Positions 52,126-63,591 of a DNA stretch of 64,000 nucleotides are shown piece by piece. Made by a program: the position numbers and the translations under genes. Source of the DNA: Pseudomonas cuatrocienegasensis (lineage in GTDB: Bacteria; Pseudomonadota; Gammaproteobacteria; Pseudomonadales; Pseudomonadaceae); NCBI RefSeq assembly GCF_900110925.1, contig NZ_FOFP01000004.1, positions 277,813 through 341,812 on the forward strand, read 5' to 3'. Each line of letters opens with the position of its first letter. The first letter of the stretch is position 1. A model generated the notes under the pieces. The model was not told where the DNA came from and did no database searches. It saw only the letters and a program-made list of their open reading frames with translations.

Positions 52126-53043
52126 TTAGCGCGCCACGCTGACGCCTTCCAGATTGGCGAAGGAGGTGTCTTTGGCGGTCAGCAGGAAATCGCGCATAAA
52201 GGGCGAGTCGAGCATGTCGGTGCGGATACCGGCGTACAGGGTGGCGAACAGGCCCTTGTCGCCGAGGCGCTTGGCGGTCACGTAGCCGCGCGAGCTGTAT
52301 TCGTGCAGCGCCCAGTTGGGCAGACCGCAGACACCGCGGCCGCTGGCCACCAGTTGCATCATCATCACCGTCAATTCCGAGGTGCGCACCTGGGCCGGTT
52401 CGACCTCGGCCGGCTCCAGAAAGCGCGTGAAAATATCCAGGCGGTCGCGTTCGACGGGGTAGGTGATCAGGGTCTCGCCGGCCAGGTCTTCCGGGCGAAT
52501 CACCGACTTGCTCGCCAGCGGGTGCTGGTTGGCCACCGCCAGCATGGCTTCGTAGGTGAACAGCGGCACATAGGTGATGCCGGCCAGTTCCAGCGGGTCC
52601 GAGGTCACCACCAGATCGAGGTCGCCGCGGGCCAGGGCCGGCAGCGGAGCGAAGGAGAAGCCCGAGGCCAGGTCCAGCTCGACTTCCGGCCAGGCATCGC
52701 GGAACTGGTCAATAGTCGGCATCAGCCACTGGAAGCAGCTGTGGCACTCGATGGCCATGTGCAGCCGGCCAGCCGTGCCCCCGGCCAGGCGCGCCAGGTC
52801 ACGCTCGGCGCCACGCAGCAGCGGCAGCACCGCATCGCACAGCTGCAGCAGGCGCAGGCCGGCGCTGGTGAAGCGCACCGGCTTGGTCTTGCGCACGAAC
52901 AGCTGCATGCCCAGGCGTTCTTCAAGCTCCTTGAACTGATGGGACAGCGCCGACTGGGTCAGGTGCAGGCGCTCGGCTGCGTCCACCAGGCTGTCGCTTT
53001 CGCGCAGGGCGTGCAGGGTTTTCAGGTGGCGGACTTCGAGCAT
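52126..53043 (-). CDS. metR: MetR, LysR-family activator of methionine genes
   Basis: A 305-residue LysR regulator, the usual MetR length with start MLEVRHLKTLHALRESDSLV; the upstream extension is unlike the family. The helix-turn-helix includes DAAERLHLTQSALSHQFKEL. It is divergent from metE, the standard arrangement, and MetR uses homocysteine as coactivator for metE (established in enterobacteria). The intergenic region holds TGAA/TTCA dyads consistent with MetR sites. Confidence 0.93.
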   Translation of the reverse strand: MLEVRHLKTLHALRESDSLVDAAERLHLTQSALSHQFKELEERLGMQLFVRKTKPVRFTSAGLRLLQLCDAVLPLLRGAERDLARLAGGTAGRLHMAIECHSCFQWLMPTIDQFRDAWPEVELDLASGFSFAPLPALARGDLDLVVTSDPLELAGITYVPLFTYEAMLAVANQHPLASKSVIRPEDLAGETLITYPVERDRLDIFTRFLEPAEVEPAQVRTSELTVMMMQLVASGRGVCGLPNWALHEYSSRGYVTAKRLGDKGLFATLYAGIRTDMLDSPFMRDFLLTAKDTSFANLEGVSVAR

Positions 53044-53092
53044 GGCGGGCCCCGGGCAAGTGCTGGATGGATAAGACGCCATTTACCCTACA

Positions 53093-53136
53093 TGAATGAA
53101 ACTGTAGTTCAAAGCGAATAGGTTGAGTTTGTCTCA
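53093..53136. promoter_or_regulatory. Candidate MetR-binding dyads between metR and metE
   Basis: TGAAACTGTAGTTCA (53097-53111) and TGAGTTTGTCTCA (53124-53136) are dyads like the MetR consensus TGAANNNNNTTCA; the second has the exact N5 spacing with G/C exchanges in the arms. Centres are 26 bp apart in the 150-bp divergent region. No cobalamin riboswitch-like structure was recognised before metE. Confidence 0.5.
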
Positions 53137-53193
53137 CTCGCAGGCTGTGTCGAGAATAGTCGCCATCATCTTGATCTGTTGGAGCGTTCTGCC

Positions 53194-55485
53194 ATGGCCC
53201 TGTCCCATTCCCTCGGTTTCCCGCGTATCGGCCGCGACCGTGAATTGAAAAAAGCCCTGGAGGCCTATTGGCAGGGCGAGATGGATGAAGCCGGTTTGCG
53301 CCGCGTCGGCCAGCGCCTGCGTGCCGAGCATTGGCAACTGCAAAAAGAGGCGGGTATCGAACTGCTGCCGGTGGGTGACTTTGCCTGGTACGACCAGGTG
53401 CTGACCCACTCGCTGACCTTCGGCGTGATTCCCGAGCGCTTCCGCCCGCACACGGGCAAACCGACGCTGGATACCTTGTTTGGTATGGCACGGGGCGTCA
53501 GCCACCACGGCTGTTGCGGCGCGGGCCATGCCCAGGAGCTGACCAAGTGGTTCGACACCAACTACCACTACCTGGTCCCCGAATTCACCGCTGAGCAGCA
53601 GTTCCAGTTGAGCTGGACCCAGTTGTTCGATGAGGTCGACGAAGCTCAGGCTCTGGGGCACGCCGTCAAACCGGTGCTGATCGGCCCGCTGACTTACCTG
53701 TGGCTGGGCAAAGCCAAAGGCAGTGAGTTTGACCGCCTCGACCTGTTGGAGCGGCTGCTGCCGGTCTATGGCGAAATCCTCCAGCGCCTGGCCGCTCAGG
53801 GCGTGGAGTGGGTGCAGATCGACGAGCCGATCCTGGCGATCGACCTGCCACAAGCCTGGAAGAATGCCTTCGAGCGTGCCTACAACCTGTTGCAGCGCGA
53901 GCCAGGCAAGAAGCTGATCGCCACTTATTTTGGCGGCCTGGAAGACAACCTTGGCCTGGCCGCCAATCTGCCGGTGGATGGCCTGCATATCGACCTGGTG
54001 CGCGCACCGGAACAGTTCCCGAGCATTCTCGACCGCTTGCCAGCCTATAAGGTGTTGTCCCTGGGCGTGGTCAACGGTCGCAATGTCTGGCGCAGCGATC
54101 TGCGCAAGACTCTGCTTATCCTGCAGCAAGCCCAGGAACGGCTGGGCGAGCGCCTGTGGGTGGCGCCCAGTTGTTCGTTGCTGCACAGTCCGGTTGACCT
54201 TGATCGGGAGGACAAGCTGGATGCCGAGCTGAAAAGCTGGCTGGCCTTTGCCGTGCAGAAGTGTGAGGAAGTTGCCTTACTGACCACCGCCCTGAATGAC
54301 CCGCACAATGCCCAGGTGCAGGCTGCGTTGGCGGCAAGCGATGCGGTACAGGCCAGCCGCACACAATCGCCGCGTATCCACAAGCCGGCGGTGCAGGCGC
54401 GTCTGGCAGCCATTACCGCCAGCGATAGCCAGCGTCGGTCGCCGTTTGCCCAGCGCATTGAGCAGCAGCGTGCACGTCTGCAACTGCCGGCGTTCCCGAC
54501 CACCACCATCGGCTCCTTCCCGCAGACCGCGTCGATCCGTCTGGCGCGTCAGGCATTCAAGGCCGGAAAACTGTCGGCAGCGGATTACACCGAGGCCATG
54601 TACAGCGAGATTCGCCACGCCGTCGAGGTGCAGGAAAACCTCGGCCTGGATGTGCTGGTGCACGGCGAGGCCGAGCGCAATGACATGGTCGAATACTTCG
54701 CCGAGCAACTGGATGGCTATGCCTTTACCCGCTTCGGCTGGGTGCAGAGCTACGGTTCGCGTTGCGTCAAACCAGCGCTTATCTACGGTGACCTGAGCCG
54801 CCCCAAGGCCATGACCGTTTCGTGGATCGGTTATGCCCAGAGCCTCAGCCAAAAGGTGATGAAGGGCATGCTGACCGGCCCGGTGACCATGCTGATGTGG
54901 TCCTTCGCTCGCGACGATATTCCCCGCGACCAGCAGGCGCGCCAGCTGGCTCTGGCGATTCGTGACGAGGTGCTGGACCTGGAGACGGCCGGCATCAAGA
55001 TCATCCAGATCGACGAAGCTGCGTTTCGCGAAGGCCTGCCGTTGCGCCAGGCACAGTGGCAGGGGTATCTGGATTGGGCCAGCGAGGCGTTCCGTCTGTG
55101 CGCTGCGGGCGTACGTGACGAGACGCAGATCCACACCCACATGTGCTACAGCGAATTTAACGATGTGATCGAGTCCATCGCCGCCATGGATGCCGACGTC
55201 ATCACCATCGAAACTTCACGTTCGGACATGGAACTGCTGGACGCCTTCGAGCGCTTCGACTACCCCAGCGACATTGGCCCCGGGGTGTACGACATTCACT
55301 CGCCACGGGTGCCCGACAGTGCCGAAATGGCCGACCTGCTGCGCAAGGCAGCGCAGCGTATTCCCGTCGAGCGCCTGTGGGTCAATCCCGACTGCGGTCT
55401 GAAAACCCGCGCCTGGTCGGAGACCGAGGCGGCGTTGGTGAACATGGTTGCCGCCGCGCGCCAGTTGCGCACTGAGCTGGCCTGA
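53194..55485 (+). CDS. metE: Cobalamin-independent methionine synthase
   Basis: A 763-residue zinc enzyme methylating homocysteine with methyltetrahydropteroyl-triglutamate, final step of methionine synthesis. Start [20 protein letters not shown]. The N-terminal half evolved from the catalytic half. Zinc and active-site residues are in the C-terminal domain: [11 protein letters not shown] and [11 protein letters not shown]. The second pterin site is in [18 protein letters not shown]. Divergent from metR. A long hairpin overlaps its stop codon. Confidence 0.97.
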   Translation: MALSHSLGFPRIGRDRELKKALEAYWQGEMDEAGLRRVGQRLRAEHWQLQKEAGIELLPVGDFAWYDQVLTHSLTFGVIPERFRPHTGKPTLDTLFGMARGVSHHGCCGAGHAQELTKWFDTNYHYLVPEFTAEQQFQLSWTQLFDEVDEAQALGHAVKPVLIGPLTYLWLGKAKGSEFDRLDLLERLLPVYGEILQRLAAQGVEWVQIDEPILAIDLPQAWKNAFERAYNLLQREPGKKLIATYFGGLEDNLGLAANLPVDGLHIDLVRAPEQFPSILDRLPAYKVLSLGVVNGRNVWRSDLRKTLLILQQAQERLGERLWVAPSCSLLHSPVDLDREDKLDAELKSWLAFAVQKCEEVALLTTALNDPHNAQVQAALAASDAVQASRTQSPRIHKPAVQARLAAITASDSQRRSPFAQRIEQQRARLQLPAFPTTTIGSFPQTASIRLARQAFKAGKLSAADYTEAMYSEIRHAVEVQENLGLDVLVHGEAERNDMVEYFAEQLDGYAFTRFGWVQSYGSRCVKPALIYGDLSRPKAMTVSWIGYAQSLSQKVMKGMLTGPVTMLMWSFARDDIPRDQQARQLALAIRDEVLDLETAGIKIIQIDEAAFREGLPLRQAQWQGYLDWASEAFRLCAAGVRDETQIHTHMCYSEFNDVIESIAAMDADVITIETSRSDMELLDAFERFDYPSDIGPGVYDIHSPRVPDSAEMADLLRKAAQRIPVERLWVNPDCGLKTRAWSETEAALVNMVAAARQLRTELA

Positions 55486-55504
55486 TCATCAGGCCAGCTC
55501 AGTG
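55470..55504 (+). terminator. 16-bp hairpin across the metE stop codon
   Basis: CACTGAGCTGGCCTGA (55470-55485) and TCAGGCCAGCTCAGTG (55489-55504) are exact complements around TCA. The left arm is the last five codons and stop of metE. No U-run follows, so it may stabilise the mRNA end or stop transcription with Rho or in partial manner. Confidence 0.7.
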
Positions 55505-55710
55505 CTGCACGGCAGCTGATGTGTGAACAGCTGATCGCGAATACGTGGGACTGCTGCGGTTACCGCCCAGTGGCGATATTTTATGTCGATGGGGCGCCCG
55601 CTAAGACCGCTCGTCCCCCTTCATCAAATTGTCACGCAGCTGTGGCAGCGCGCTTGGCAAAACATCACCACACTCGCGCCCCAATGGGGTTCTGCGTGCT
55701 GGTGTTTTTC

Positions 55711-56700
55711 ATGCGTGTATTTATTTTCATCGCCGCACTGCTGTGCGGTCTCTCTGCTTTTGCCGCCGATTCCTGCACGACAGAGGTTCCTACGGCCAAG
55801 GTCGTGCTGGGCGACGTGCAGCTGGCTTACCAACGTATCGGCCGCGAGAGCGACCCGAGCCTGTTGCTGGTCATGGGCCTGGGCGGCCAGTTGATCCACT
55901 GGCCGGACGAAGTGGTCGCGCGTTTGTGTGAGCAGGGTTTCCAGGTGATCCGTTTCGACAACCGTGATGTCGGCCTGAGCAACTGGACCCATGAGGCGCC
56001 GGCCATCAATCTGACCTACGAAGCACTGCGCTATCGCCTGGGCCTGTCGGTTAGCGCGCCCTATGGCCTGCGTGATATGGCTGGCGATGCCTTGGGCTTG
56101 ATGGATGCCCTGGGCATTCAGCAGTTTCATGTGCTGGGCGCAAGCATGGGCGGGATGATTGCCCAGCACCTCGCTGACCTGGCGCCGGAACGGGTGCAGA
56201 GCCTCACCCTGGTCATGACCAGCTCCGGTGCCCAGGGCTTGCCGGCGCCCAGCCCGGCGCTGCTGGCCCTGCTCGCCAAGCGCGAAGCACCGAGCCGCGA
56301 GGTGGCGCTGGAGCAGCAGGCAGATTTGCTCGCTGCGCTGGGTAGCCCGCAGGTCCGCGATGATCGGGGTTTATTGCTGCACCAGGCGCAGGTCGCCTAC
56401 GACCGCGCCTTTAACCCTGAGGGTGTGCAGCGTCAGTTGCTGGCGATCCTCGCCGAACCCAGCCGGGTCGAACTGCTCAACCGCCTGCGCGTGCCGACCC
56501 TGGTGGTGCATGGCACTGCTGATCCGCTGCTGCCGGTAATGCATGGCGTGCATGTGGCGGCGCATATCCGCGGCAGTGAGTTGAAACTGATCCCGGGGCT
56601 GGCTCACCGTTTCCAGGATGCCTTCAAGGAGCCATTACTGGCTGTGGTGTTGCCGTACCTGAACACGCACCGCGAAGGGCATATGCAGGCGGCGCTTTAA
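55711..56700 (+). CDS. Secreted alpha/beta hydrolase
   Basis: A 329-residue predicted periplasmic hydrolase. Signal peptide MRVFIFIAALLCGLSAFAAD, then the fold starts VVLGDVQLAYQRIGRESDPS and has oxyanion-side MGLGGQLIHWPDE. The nucleophile elbow is GASMGGMIA with catalytic Ser; the acid is probably D in HGTADPLLP and the base H in PGLAHRFQDA. Upstream in-frame starts exist but the signal peptide fixes the ATG at 55711, despite a weak ribosome site. Substrate unknown. Its stop codon overlaps the stop of convergent glpD. Confidence 0.85.
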   Translation: MRVFIFIAALLCGLSAFAADSCTTEVPTAKVVLGDVQLAYQRIGRESDPSLLLVMGLGGQLIHWPDEVVARLCEQGFQVIRFDNRDVGLSNWTHEAPAINLTYEALRYRLGLSVSAPYGLRDMAGDALGLMDALGIQQFHVLGASMGGMIAQHLADLAPERVQSLTLVMTSSGAQGLPAPSPALLALLAKREAPSREVALEQQADLLAALGSPQVRDDRGLLLHQAQVAYDRAFNPEGVQRQLLAILAEPSRVELLNRLRVPTLVVHGTADPLLPVMHGVHVAAHIRGSELKLIPGLAHRFQDAFKEPLLAVVLPYLNTHREGHMQAAL

Positions 56701-58244
56701 CTAGCCGGGCTTGCCTGCAATACGCCAACCGGTAAATCCGCGGGTGCCAGATACTGGCTGACCCGCTGGCGTTGCCCCGGTGTCATAAACAGGCCCAGTT
56801 TGCTGCGTCGCCAGAGGATGTCTTCGGCCGACTGGGCCCATTCCTCGCGGCACAGGTAATCGACTTCGCAGGCGTACAGCCCCGCCCCCAGGTGTTCGCC
56901 GAGGTCGGCCAGGTTGTTTACGCCCTCAAGTAGGTTCCAGCTGCGGCTGCCGTAAGTGGTGGCCCAGCGTCGGGCCAATGAGGTCGGCAGCCAGCCATGG
57001 CGGCTGCACAGGGCTTCGACCATTGCACTTTGGCTCTCCAGGCCCTCTGCACCAGGCAGCAGCGAGGTGGCGGTCCAGCTGGCGCCCATGCCGCTGAATG
57101 TCGGGGCAAGCAACGCCAGGGTCGATTCGGCCAGCTTGCGGTAGGTGGTCAGCTTGCCGCCGAATACCGAGAGCAGCGGCGCTTCGCCGGCATTGCCGGA
57201 CAACGACAGGGTGTAGTCACGGGTAATGGCCGAGGGCTCGTCGGACTCGTCATCGCACAGCGGGCGCACCCCGGCGAAGCTGTGCAGGATGTCTTGGGCG
57301 CTCAGTTGCTGTTTGAAGTGGGCATTGACTACTTGCAGCAGGTAGTCGGTTTCGGCCTCGCTGATCTGTACCTGCGCCGGGTCGCCCTGGTATTCCCGGT
57401 CGGTGGTGCCAATCAGGGTGAAACGGTCCAGGTACGGAATGGCGAAGACGATACGACGGTCCTCGTTCTGCAGAATGTAGGCCTGTTCCCCCTCGAACAG
57501 GCGCGGTACCACGATATGGCTGCCCTGGATCAGGCGGATGCCGTAAGGCGTGGCCTGTTTCAGATCGTCGCGGATAAAGCGCGCCACCCAGGGGCCGGCG
57601 GCGTTGACCAGCGCGCGTGCGCGGATCGAAAACAGGCTGCCATCGGCGCGCTCCAGGTGGACATGCCACAACCCCTTGCTGCGCCGTGCACTGACGCAGC
57701 GGGTGCGGCTGTGGACATGGGCGCCTTTTTCCCGGGCAGCCATGGCGTTGAGTACGACCAGGCGTGCATCGTCGACCCAGCAGTCGGAATATTCGAAACC
57801 GCGCACGATCTCCGCCTTCAGCGGGCTACCCGCGCCAAAGCGCAAACTGCGCGATGCTGGCAGGCGCTTGCGTGCACCCAGGTGATCGTAAAGGAACAAC
57901 CCGGCGCGGATCATCCAGGCTGGGCGCAGGTGCGGACGGTGCGGCAGGATGAAGCGCAGCGGCTTGACGATATGCGGGGCCTTGGCCAGCAGCACTTCGC
58001 GTTCGGCCAGCGCTTCGCGAACCAGGCGAAACTCGTGGTGTTCAAGGTAGCGCAGGCCGCCGTGGATCAGCTTGCTGCTGGCCGACGAGGTGTGCTGGGC
58101 GAGGTCATCGCGCTCGCAGAGGAATACTGACAGGCCGCGGCCTGCCGCATCGGCGGCAATGCCGACACCATTGATGCCGCCACCAACGATGGCGATATCG
58201 TAGACCTCGGCAAGAGGGGTCGCATGCAAAGTAGAAGTCGGCAT
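56697..58244 (-). CDS. glpD: Aerobic glycerol-3-phosphate dehydrogenase
   Basis: A 515-residue membrane-associated flavoprotein oxidising sn-glycerol 3-phosphate to dihydroxyacetone phosphate with electrons to quinone. The FAD site is DIAIVGGGINGVGIAADAAG, and a second conserved stretch is SSKLIHGGLRYLEHHEFRLV. C-terminal FGGKLTTYRKLAESTLALLA is also diagnostic. It is the last gene of the glpF-glpK-glpR-glpD group and has its own upstream region with GlpR-like sites. Confidence 0.97.
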   Translation of the reverse strand: MPTSTLHATPLAEVYDIAIVGGGINGVGIAADAAGRGLSVFLCERDDLAQHTSSASSKLIHGGLRYLEHHEFRLVREALAEREVLLAKAPHIVKPLRFILPHRPHLRPAWMIRAGLFLYDHLGARKRLPASRSLRFGAGSPLKAEIVRGFEYSDCWVDDARLVVLNAMAAREKGAHVHSRTRCVSARRSKGLWHVHLERADGSLFSIRARALVNAAGPWVARFIRDDLKQATPYGIRLIQGSHIVVPRLFEGEQAYILQNEDRRIVFAIPYLDRFTLIGTTDREYQGDPAQVQISEAETDYLLQVVNAHFKQQLSAQDILHSFAGVRPLCDDESDEPSAITRDYTLSLSGNAGEAPLLSVFGGKLTTYRKLAESTLALLAPTFSGMGASWTATSLLPGAEGLESQSAMVEALCSRHGWLPTSLARRWATTYGSRSWNLLEGVNNLADLGEHLGAGLYACEVDYLCREEWAQSAEDILWRRSKLGLFMTPGQRQRVSQYLAPADLPVGVLQASPAS

Positions 58245-58276
58245 CGGCAGCCTCGCGTCAATTCAATATGTGAAAT

Positions 58277-58300
58277 CGAACATTAATGTTCGTTTGCGAA
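58277..58300. promoter_or_regulatory. Candidate GlpR operators before glpD
   Basis: A perfect 16-bp palindrome CGAACATTAATGTTCG (58277-58292) is followed directly by TTCG-TTTG-CGAA (58289-58300). GlpR half-sites are TGTTCG/CGAACA-like in enterobacteria. Two overlapping sites just upstream of glpD fit repression by the adjacent glpR product. The 270-base glpR-glpD gap also has a single REP fragment GTAGGAGCG at 58368. Confidence 0.6.
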
Positions 58301-58482
58301 AATACTAGCGCATAAGTACTCGCCTCACCAGCGGCTTTCGATTGAAAAAACTGATCGTAAGGTCACCGTAGGAGCGTTTATGAACATTCCTGAACGTAAG
58401 CACTGACGGTATAGCGCGAGTGTTGCGCTTTTGCGCGGACGGCCGGGTGGTTGCAGAGAATTGGAACGCGATAAAGCGCGGT

Positions 58483-58503
58483 GCCCGTTAACCGAGCACG
58501 GGC
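58483..58503 (-). terminator. Small hairpin downstream of glpR
   Basis: GCCCGT (58483-58488) and ACGGGC (58498-58503) pair around a nine-base loop, twelve bases after the glpR stop on the minus strand. The short stem and absent U-run make it a weak candidate. Confidence 0.35.
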
Positions 58504-58514
58504 GGCGGGAGGCG

Positions 58515-59270
58515 TCAGACCACCTCGAGGCGGATCTTGTGTTGTTTGAGCAGTTGGCTCAGGGCCGGCACTGGCTGCTGGTCAGTGACCAGGCAGTCGA
58601 TCAGGCTGATGGGGCCGAGGCGGATCATGGCATTGCGGCCGAACTTGCTGGAGTCGGCGGCCAGGATGACTTGGCGGGCGTTGGCGATGATCGCTTGGGA
58701 GACCCGCACTTCCTGATAGTCGAAGTCGAGCAGGCTGCCGTCATCGTCAATGCCGCTGATACCCACCAGGGCGAAGTCCACCTTGAACTGATTGATGAAG
58801 TCGACGCTGGCCTGACCCACCACGCCGCCATCGCGGCGAACGGTGCCGCCGGTGAGCAGTACGTCGAAGTCATCCTTGGCGCTGAGCATCGAAGCCACAT
58901 GCAGGTTGTTGGTGATGATCTTCAGGTGGTTGTGGTTGAGCAGCGCGCGGGCAATCGATTCGGTGGTGGTGCCGATATTGATGAACAATGAGGCGTGGTC
59001 GGGAATCTGCGCGGCGATGGCTTCCGCGATGCGTTGCTTCTCATGGCGCATCTGGTCGGCGCGCATCGAGTAGGCGGTGTTTTCCACGCTGGAGTCATAG
59101 GCTGCGCCGCCATGGTAGCGGCGCAGCAGGTTGGCGTCCGCTAATTGGTTGATGTCACGGCGGATGGTTTGCGGTGTAACGTCGAAGCGCTTGGCCAGTT
59201 CCTCGATGCTGACATAGCCGCGTTCACGGACCAGCTCGAGGATTTGCTGCTGACGGGGAGGCAGATTCAT
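58515..59270 (-). CDS. glpR: GlpR, DeoR-family repressor of glycerol metabolism
   Basis: A 251-residue DeoR repressor with start [20 protein letters not shown]. The N-terminal helix-turn-helix is [20 protein letters not shown], and the C-terminal effector domain begins [15 protein letters not shown] and binds glycerol 3-phosphate. Repression of glp genes lifted by glycerol-3-P is established for GlpR. It lies between glpK and glpD, as in P. aeruginosa. AAGGAAG precedes the ATG. Confidence 0.95.
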   Translation of the reverse strand: MNLPPRQQQILELVRERGYVSIEELAKRFDVTPQTIRRDINQLADANLLRRYHGGAAYDSSVENTAYSMRADQMRHEKQRIAEAIAAQIPDHASLFINIGTTTESIARALLNHNHLKIITNNLHVASMLSAKDDFDVLLTGGTVRRDGGVVGQASVDFINQFKVDFALVGISGIDDDGSLLDFDYQEVRVSQAIIANARQVILAADSSKFGRNAMIRLGPISLIDCLVTDQQPVPALSQLLKQHKIRLEVV

Positions 59271-59354
59271 GGGCTTCCTTTGGGCTGCCGTACAGAGTTT
59301 GCCCATGATGCCGCACGAACCTGCTCCCTGCCAGTTACCAACCCAGTAGAGGCT

Positions 59355-60932
<1,578 letters not shown>

Positions 60933-61781
60933 TCAGGATGCTTTGACGTTGCGTGCGCTGGCCTGTTCGGCCTCGGCGGCAATGATGGCGCTGGGCAGGT
61001 GCCGGGCAATCATTGTGCGGTAGGCAGCTGCACCGAGGCAGGCGCCAAGGATCGGGGCGAAAATCGGTACCAGGAAGTACGGAATCTCACGGCCGCCGGT
61101 GAGCGAGATTTCTCCCCAGCCCATGACGAAGGTCATCAGTTTGGGGCCGAAGTCGCGAGCCGGGTTCATTGCAAAACCGGTCAGCGGTCCCATCGCGCTG
61201 CCGATCACGGCAATCAGCAGGCCGATCAGCAGCGGCGCCATGGCGCCGCGAGGCAGGCCGTTGTTGTCGTCGGTCAGGCTCATGATCACGCCCATCAGGA
61301 TCGCCGTGATCACCACTTCAACCAGGAATGCCTGGCCGGTGGACAGTAGCGGATTGGGGTAGGTGGAGAATACCGAGGCCAGGTCCAGGCTGGCCTGGGA
61401 GCCACGCAGGATCTGGTGGGTTTGTTCGAATTCGAAGAATAAGCCGCTATACAGCGTGTACACCAACAGCGCGGCGCAGAAGGCGCCTGCAACCTGGGCA
61501 AGAATGTAAAACGGCAGTTTGCGTTTGTCGAAATCAGCGAACAGCCACAGGGCAATGCTCACCGCCGGGTTCAGGTGTGCGCCAGAAACGCCGGCTGTCA
61601 GGTAGATCGCCATGCTTACGCCGATCCCCCAGATGATGCTGATTTCCCACAAGCCGAAGCTTGCGCCTGCGACCTTGAGCGCGGCAACACATCCGGTGCC
61701 GAAGAAAATCAGCAATGCAGTACCGAGAAATTCGGCCATGCATTGGCCTGATAGTGAGGGTTGTTGGAGAGCTGTTGTCAT
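60933..61781 (-). CDS. glpF: Glycerol uptake facilitator (aquaglyceroporin)
   Basis: A 282-residue channel of the MIP family. ATG at 61779-61781 with AGAGG upstream is chosen; a much longer open frame extends into the leader but is unlike the family. The two NPA boxes are SGAHLNPAVSIALWLFADFD and GFAMNPARDFGPKLM. Six helices are visible. The Asp after the second NPA (NPARD) is characteristic of glycerol-conducting members. Head of the glp operon; candidate GlpR sites upstream. Confidence 0.96.
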   Translation of the reverse strand: MTTALQQPSLSGQCMAEFLGTALLIFFGTGCVAALKVAGASFGLWEISIIWGIGVSMAIYLTAGVSGAHLNPAVSIALWLFADFDKRKLPFYILAQVAGAFCAALLVYTLYSGLFFEFEQTHQILRGSQASLDLASVFSTYPNPLLSTGQAFLVEVVITAILMGVIMSLTDDNNGLPRGAMAPLLIGLLIAVIGSAMGPLTGFAMNPARDFGPKLMTFVMGWGEISLTGGREIPYFLVPIFAPILGACLGAAAYRTMIARHLPSAIIAAEAEQASARNVKAS

Positions 61782-61890
61782 GCTGAGCCTCTTAAAATTG
61801 TTGTTGTATGACGCTGTTGCTGCAGTCGGAGCGCGCAAGTCTTGAAGCGGTAAAGCTGTTCTGGGGTACCACTTTGCCTCTACCCAGAAT

Positions 61891-61910
61891 TGTTCATAAG
61901 CGAAAAAATA
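61891..61910. promoter_or_regulatory. Candidate GlpR operator before glpF
   Basis: TGTTCATAAGCGAAAAAATA has the same half-site pattern (TGTTCR-N4-CGAAAA) as the glpD-upstream site. Additional CGAAA/TTTCG half-sites occur within the next 60 bases (near 61939 and 61965). The 355-base region between glpF and the divergent YbaK gene is AT-rich compared with its surroundings and holds nothing else I can name. Confidence 0.5.
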
Positions 61911-62136
61911 TATACAAGAAGCATCATTTGTCAAAAAACGAAACTGAATGAGCGGGTTTTGCTTTTCGATATCAATCATCTCGACGGTTATTTAGGTCAG
62001 TTTTTCGGGTAATAGGTTCAATCACGGCGCTGGCTTCAGATTCATTTGTCAAGGCTGGAATAGAGCCTTTTGCTCCTGTGCGCCGCTACAATTACCAGGT
62101 GCTGCTGTACGCTTTCTTTCCCGGTTTGGAGCCGCC

Positions 62137-62607
62137 ATGACCCCTGCATTGGATCTGCTGAAAAAAGTTCGCGCCGAACATCGAATTCACAGTTACGAAC
62201 ACGATCCCAAGGCGGTGTCTTATGGTCTGGAGGCGGCAGAAAAGCTCAACCTGAATCCGGCGCAGGTGTTCAAGACGCTGCTGGTCAGCAGCGAAAAAGG
62301 TGAGTTGTTGGTGGCGGTGGTGCCGGTGGCCGGCAGCCTCGATCTCAAGGCTCTGGCTCAGGCCGCGGCGGTGAAGAAGGTGGACATGGCCGACCCACAG
62401 GCAGCCCAGCGCGTCACCGGTTACCTGCTCGGTGGCATCAGCCCGCTGGGGCAGAAGAAGCGCCTGCGCACCTTTATCGATAACCGCGCTCAAGATTTCG
62501 ACACGCTGTATGTCAGTGCCGGTCGGCGAGGTCTTGAGGTCGAGTTGAGCGCCGCCGTGTTGGCTCAGTTGACGACGGCGAGCTTCGCGGCGATTGGCCG
62601 TGACTGA
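62137..62607 (+). CDS. ybaK: Cys-tRNA(Pro)/Cys-tRNA(Cys) deacylase (YbaK/EbsC)
   Basis: A 156-residue trans-editing enzyme that removes Cys wrongly attached to tRNA-Pro. Diagnostic segments are HSYEHDPKAVSYGLEAAEKL, then VFKTLLVSS with the catalytic Lys, and GYLLGGISPLGQKKRLRTFI, conserved in YbaK proteins. GGAGCCGCC precedes the ATG. It is divergent from glpF and followed 104 bases later by a PhzF-like gene. Confidence 0.93.
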   Translation: MTPALDLLKKVRAEHRIHSYEHDPKAVSYGLEAAEKLNLNPAQVFKTLLVSSEKGELLVAVVPVAGSLDLKALAQAAAVKKVDMADPQAAQRVTGYLLGGISPLGQKKRLRTFIDNRAQDFDTLYVSAGRRGLEVELSAAVLAQLTTASFAAIGRD

Positions 62608-62711
62608 GTGCTTTGCCACTGTGCTGGCAGAAAACCGGACGGCTGTACGGGCCCGCTTGGGCTGATCGCAGGCATGCTCATGGTCTTTCTCAGTCACGCA
62701 GGCCTGCACCC

Positions 62712-63518
62712 ATGTCCCTCGCTTTTCATCAGGTCGATGCCTTTGCCGACCGTCCCTTTACTGGCAACCCTGCCATGGTCTATCGCCTGGCGCAGTGGCT
62801 CGACGAGGCGCTGATGCAGCGCATCGCCGCCGAGCACAACCTGGCGGAAACCGCTTTCGTGGTGCAGGAAGGCGCTGCCTGGCACATCCGCTGGTTTACC
62901 CCGATGGCCGAAGTGCCGCTGTGCGGCCATGCGACCCTGGCGGCCGCCCATGTGCTGTTCGAGCAGTACCAGATGCCGGGTGATGTCCTCAATTTCACCT
63001 GCCTATCCGGGGCGCTGCGGGTCAGTCGGGAGGGCGCGCGGCTGGTGCTGGATTTCCCCGTGCGCATGACCCAGCCAGCCGAGCAATGGCGTGCGGCAGC
63101 ACAGGTGGCGTTAGGGCAGCCGGTACAAGCGCTGCACTACTTTCCGGATGGCTCGGGTGTACAAGAGCTGATGGCGATTCTCGCCGACGAGGCGACAGTG
63201 CGCGCCTGTCAGCCAGACCTCGCCGCCGTGGCGCAACTGCCGGGTCTGGGCCTGCTGGTGAGTGCGCCAGGCGAGCATCACGATTTTGTCTCGCGTTATT
63301 TCGCGCCGGGGATTGGCATCAATGAAGACCCGGTGACCGGCTCCACCCATTGCATGCTGGTGCCGTACTGGGCGCAGGTGCTGGGCAAGACCTCGCTCAG
63401 CGCATTCCAGTGTTCGGCGCGCGGTGGCGAACTGCACTGCCAACTGGCGGGGGAACGGGTCTTGATTGGCGGGCATGCGGTGCGTGTGGCCAGCGGCCAG
63501 TTGCATCTGCCAGGCTAA
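62712..63518 (+). CDS. PhzF-family isomerase
   Basis: A 268-residue protein of the PhzF/diaminopimelate-epimerase-like fold. The start MSLAFHQVDAFADRPFTGNP gives the family N-terminus; longer starts add unrelated residues. Two homologous lobes are visible: active-site Glu in EHNLAETAFV and the loop RWFTPMAEVPLCGHATLAAA in the first, and GINEDPVTGSTHCML in the second. In phenazine producers PhzF isomerises DHHA, but no other phenazine genes occur here, so it is a housekeeping relative of unknown substrate. Confidence 0.9.
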   Translation: MSLAFHQVDAFADRPFTGNPAMVYRLAQWLDEALMQRIAAEHNLAETAFVVQEGAAWHIRWFTPMAEVPLCGHATLAAAHVLFEQYQMPGDVLNFTCLSGALRVSREGARLVLDFPVRMTQPAEQWRAAAQVALGQPVQALHYFPDGSGVQELMAILADEATVRACQPDLAAVAQLPGLGLLVSAPGEHHDFVSRYFAPGIGINEDPVTGSTHCMLVPYWAQVLGKTSLSAFQCSARGGELHCQLAGERVLIGGHAVRVASGQLHLPG

Positions 63519-63591
63519 GGTCTGGTGAGGTTTCGCTCGGCTATGGCGCAGTTGGCTATTGCAGCTGTGGGCAGGCCATAACGCTATACCC

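Noticed and set aside
53044..53193. Possible cobalamin riboswitch before metE
   Set aside because: The 150-base divergent region is too short and lacks a B12-box-like motif; MetR-type dyads explain it better.
58368..58376. A REP head GTAGGAGCG between glpR and glpD
   Set aside because: No matching inverted partner nearby, so it is at most a REP fragment and not annotated as an element.
62712..63518. Phenazine biosynthesis gene phzF
   Set aside because: No phzA-G neighbours; PhzF-like proteins are common in organisms that make no phenazine.
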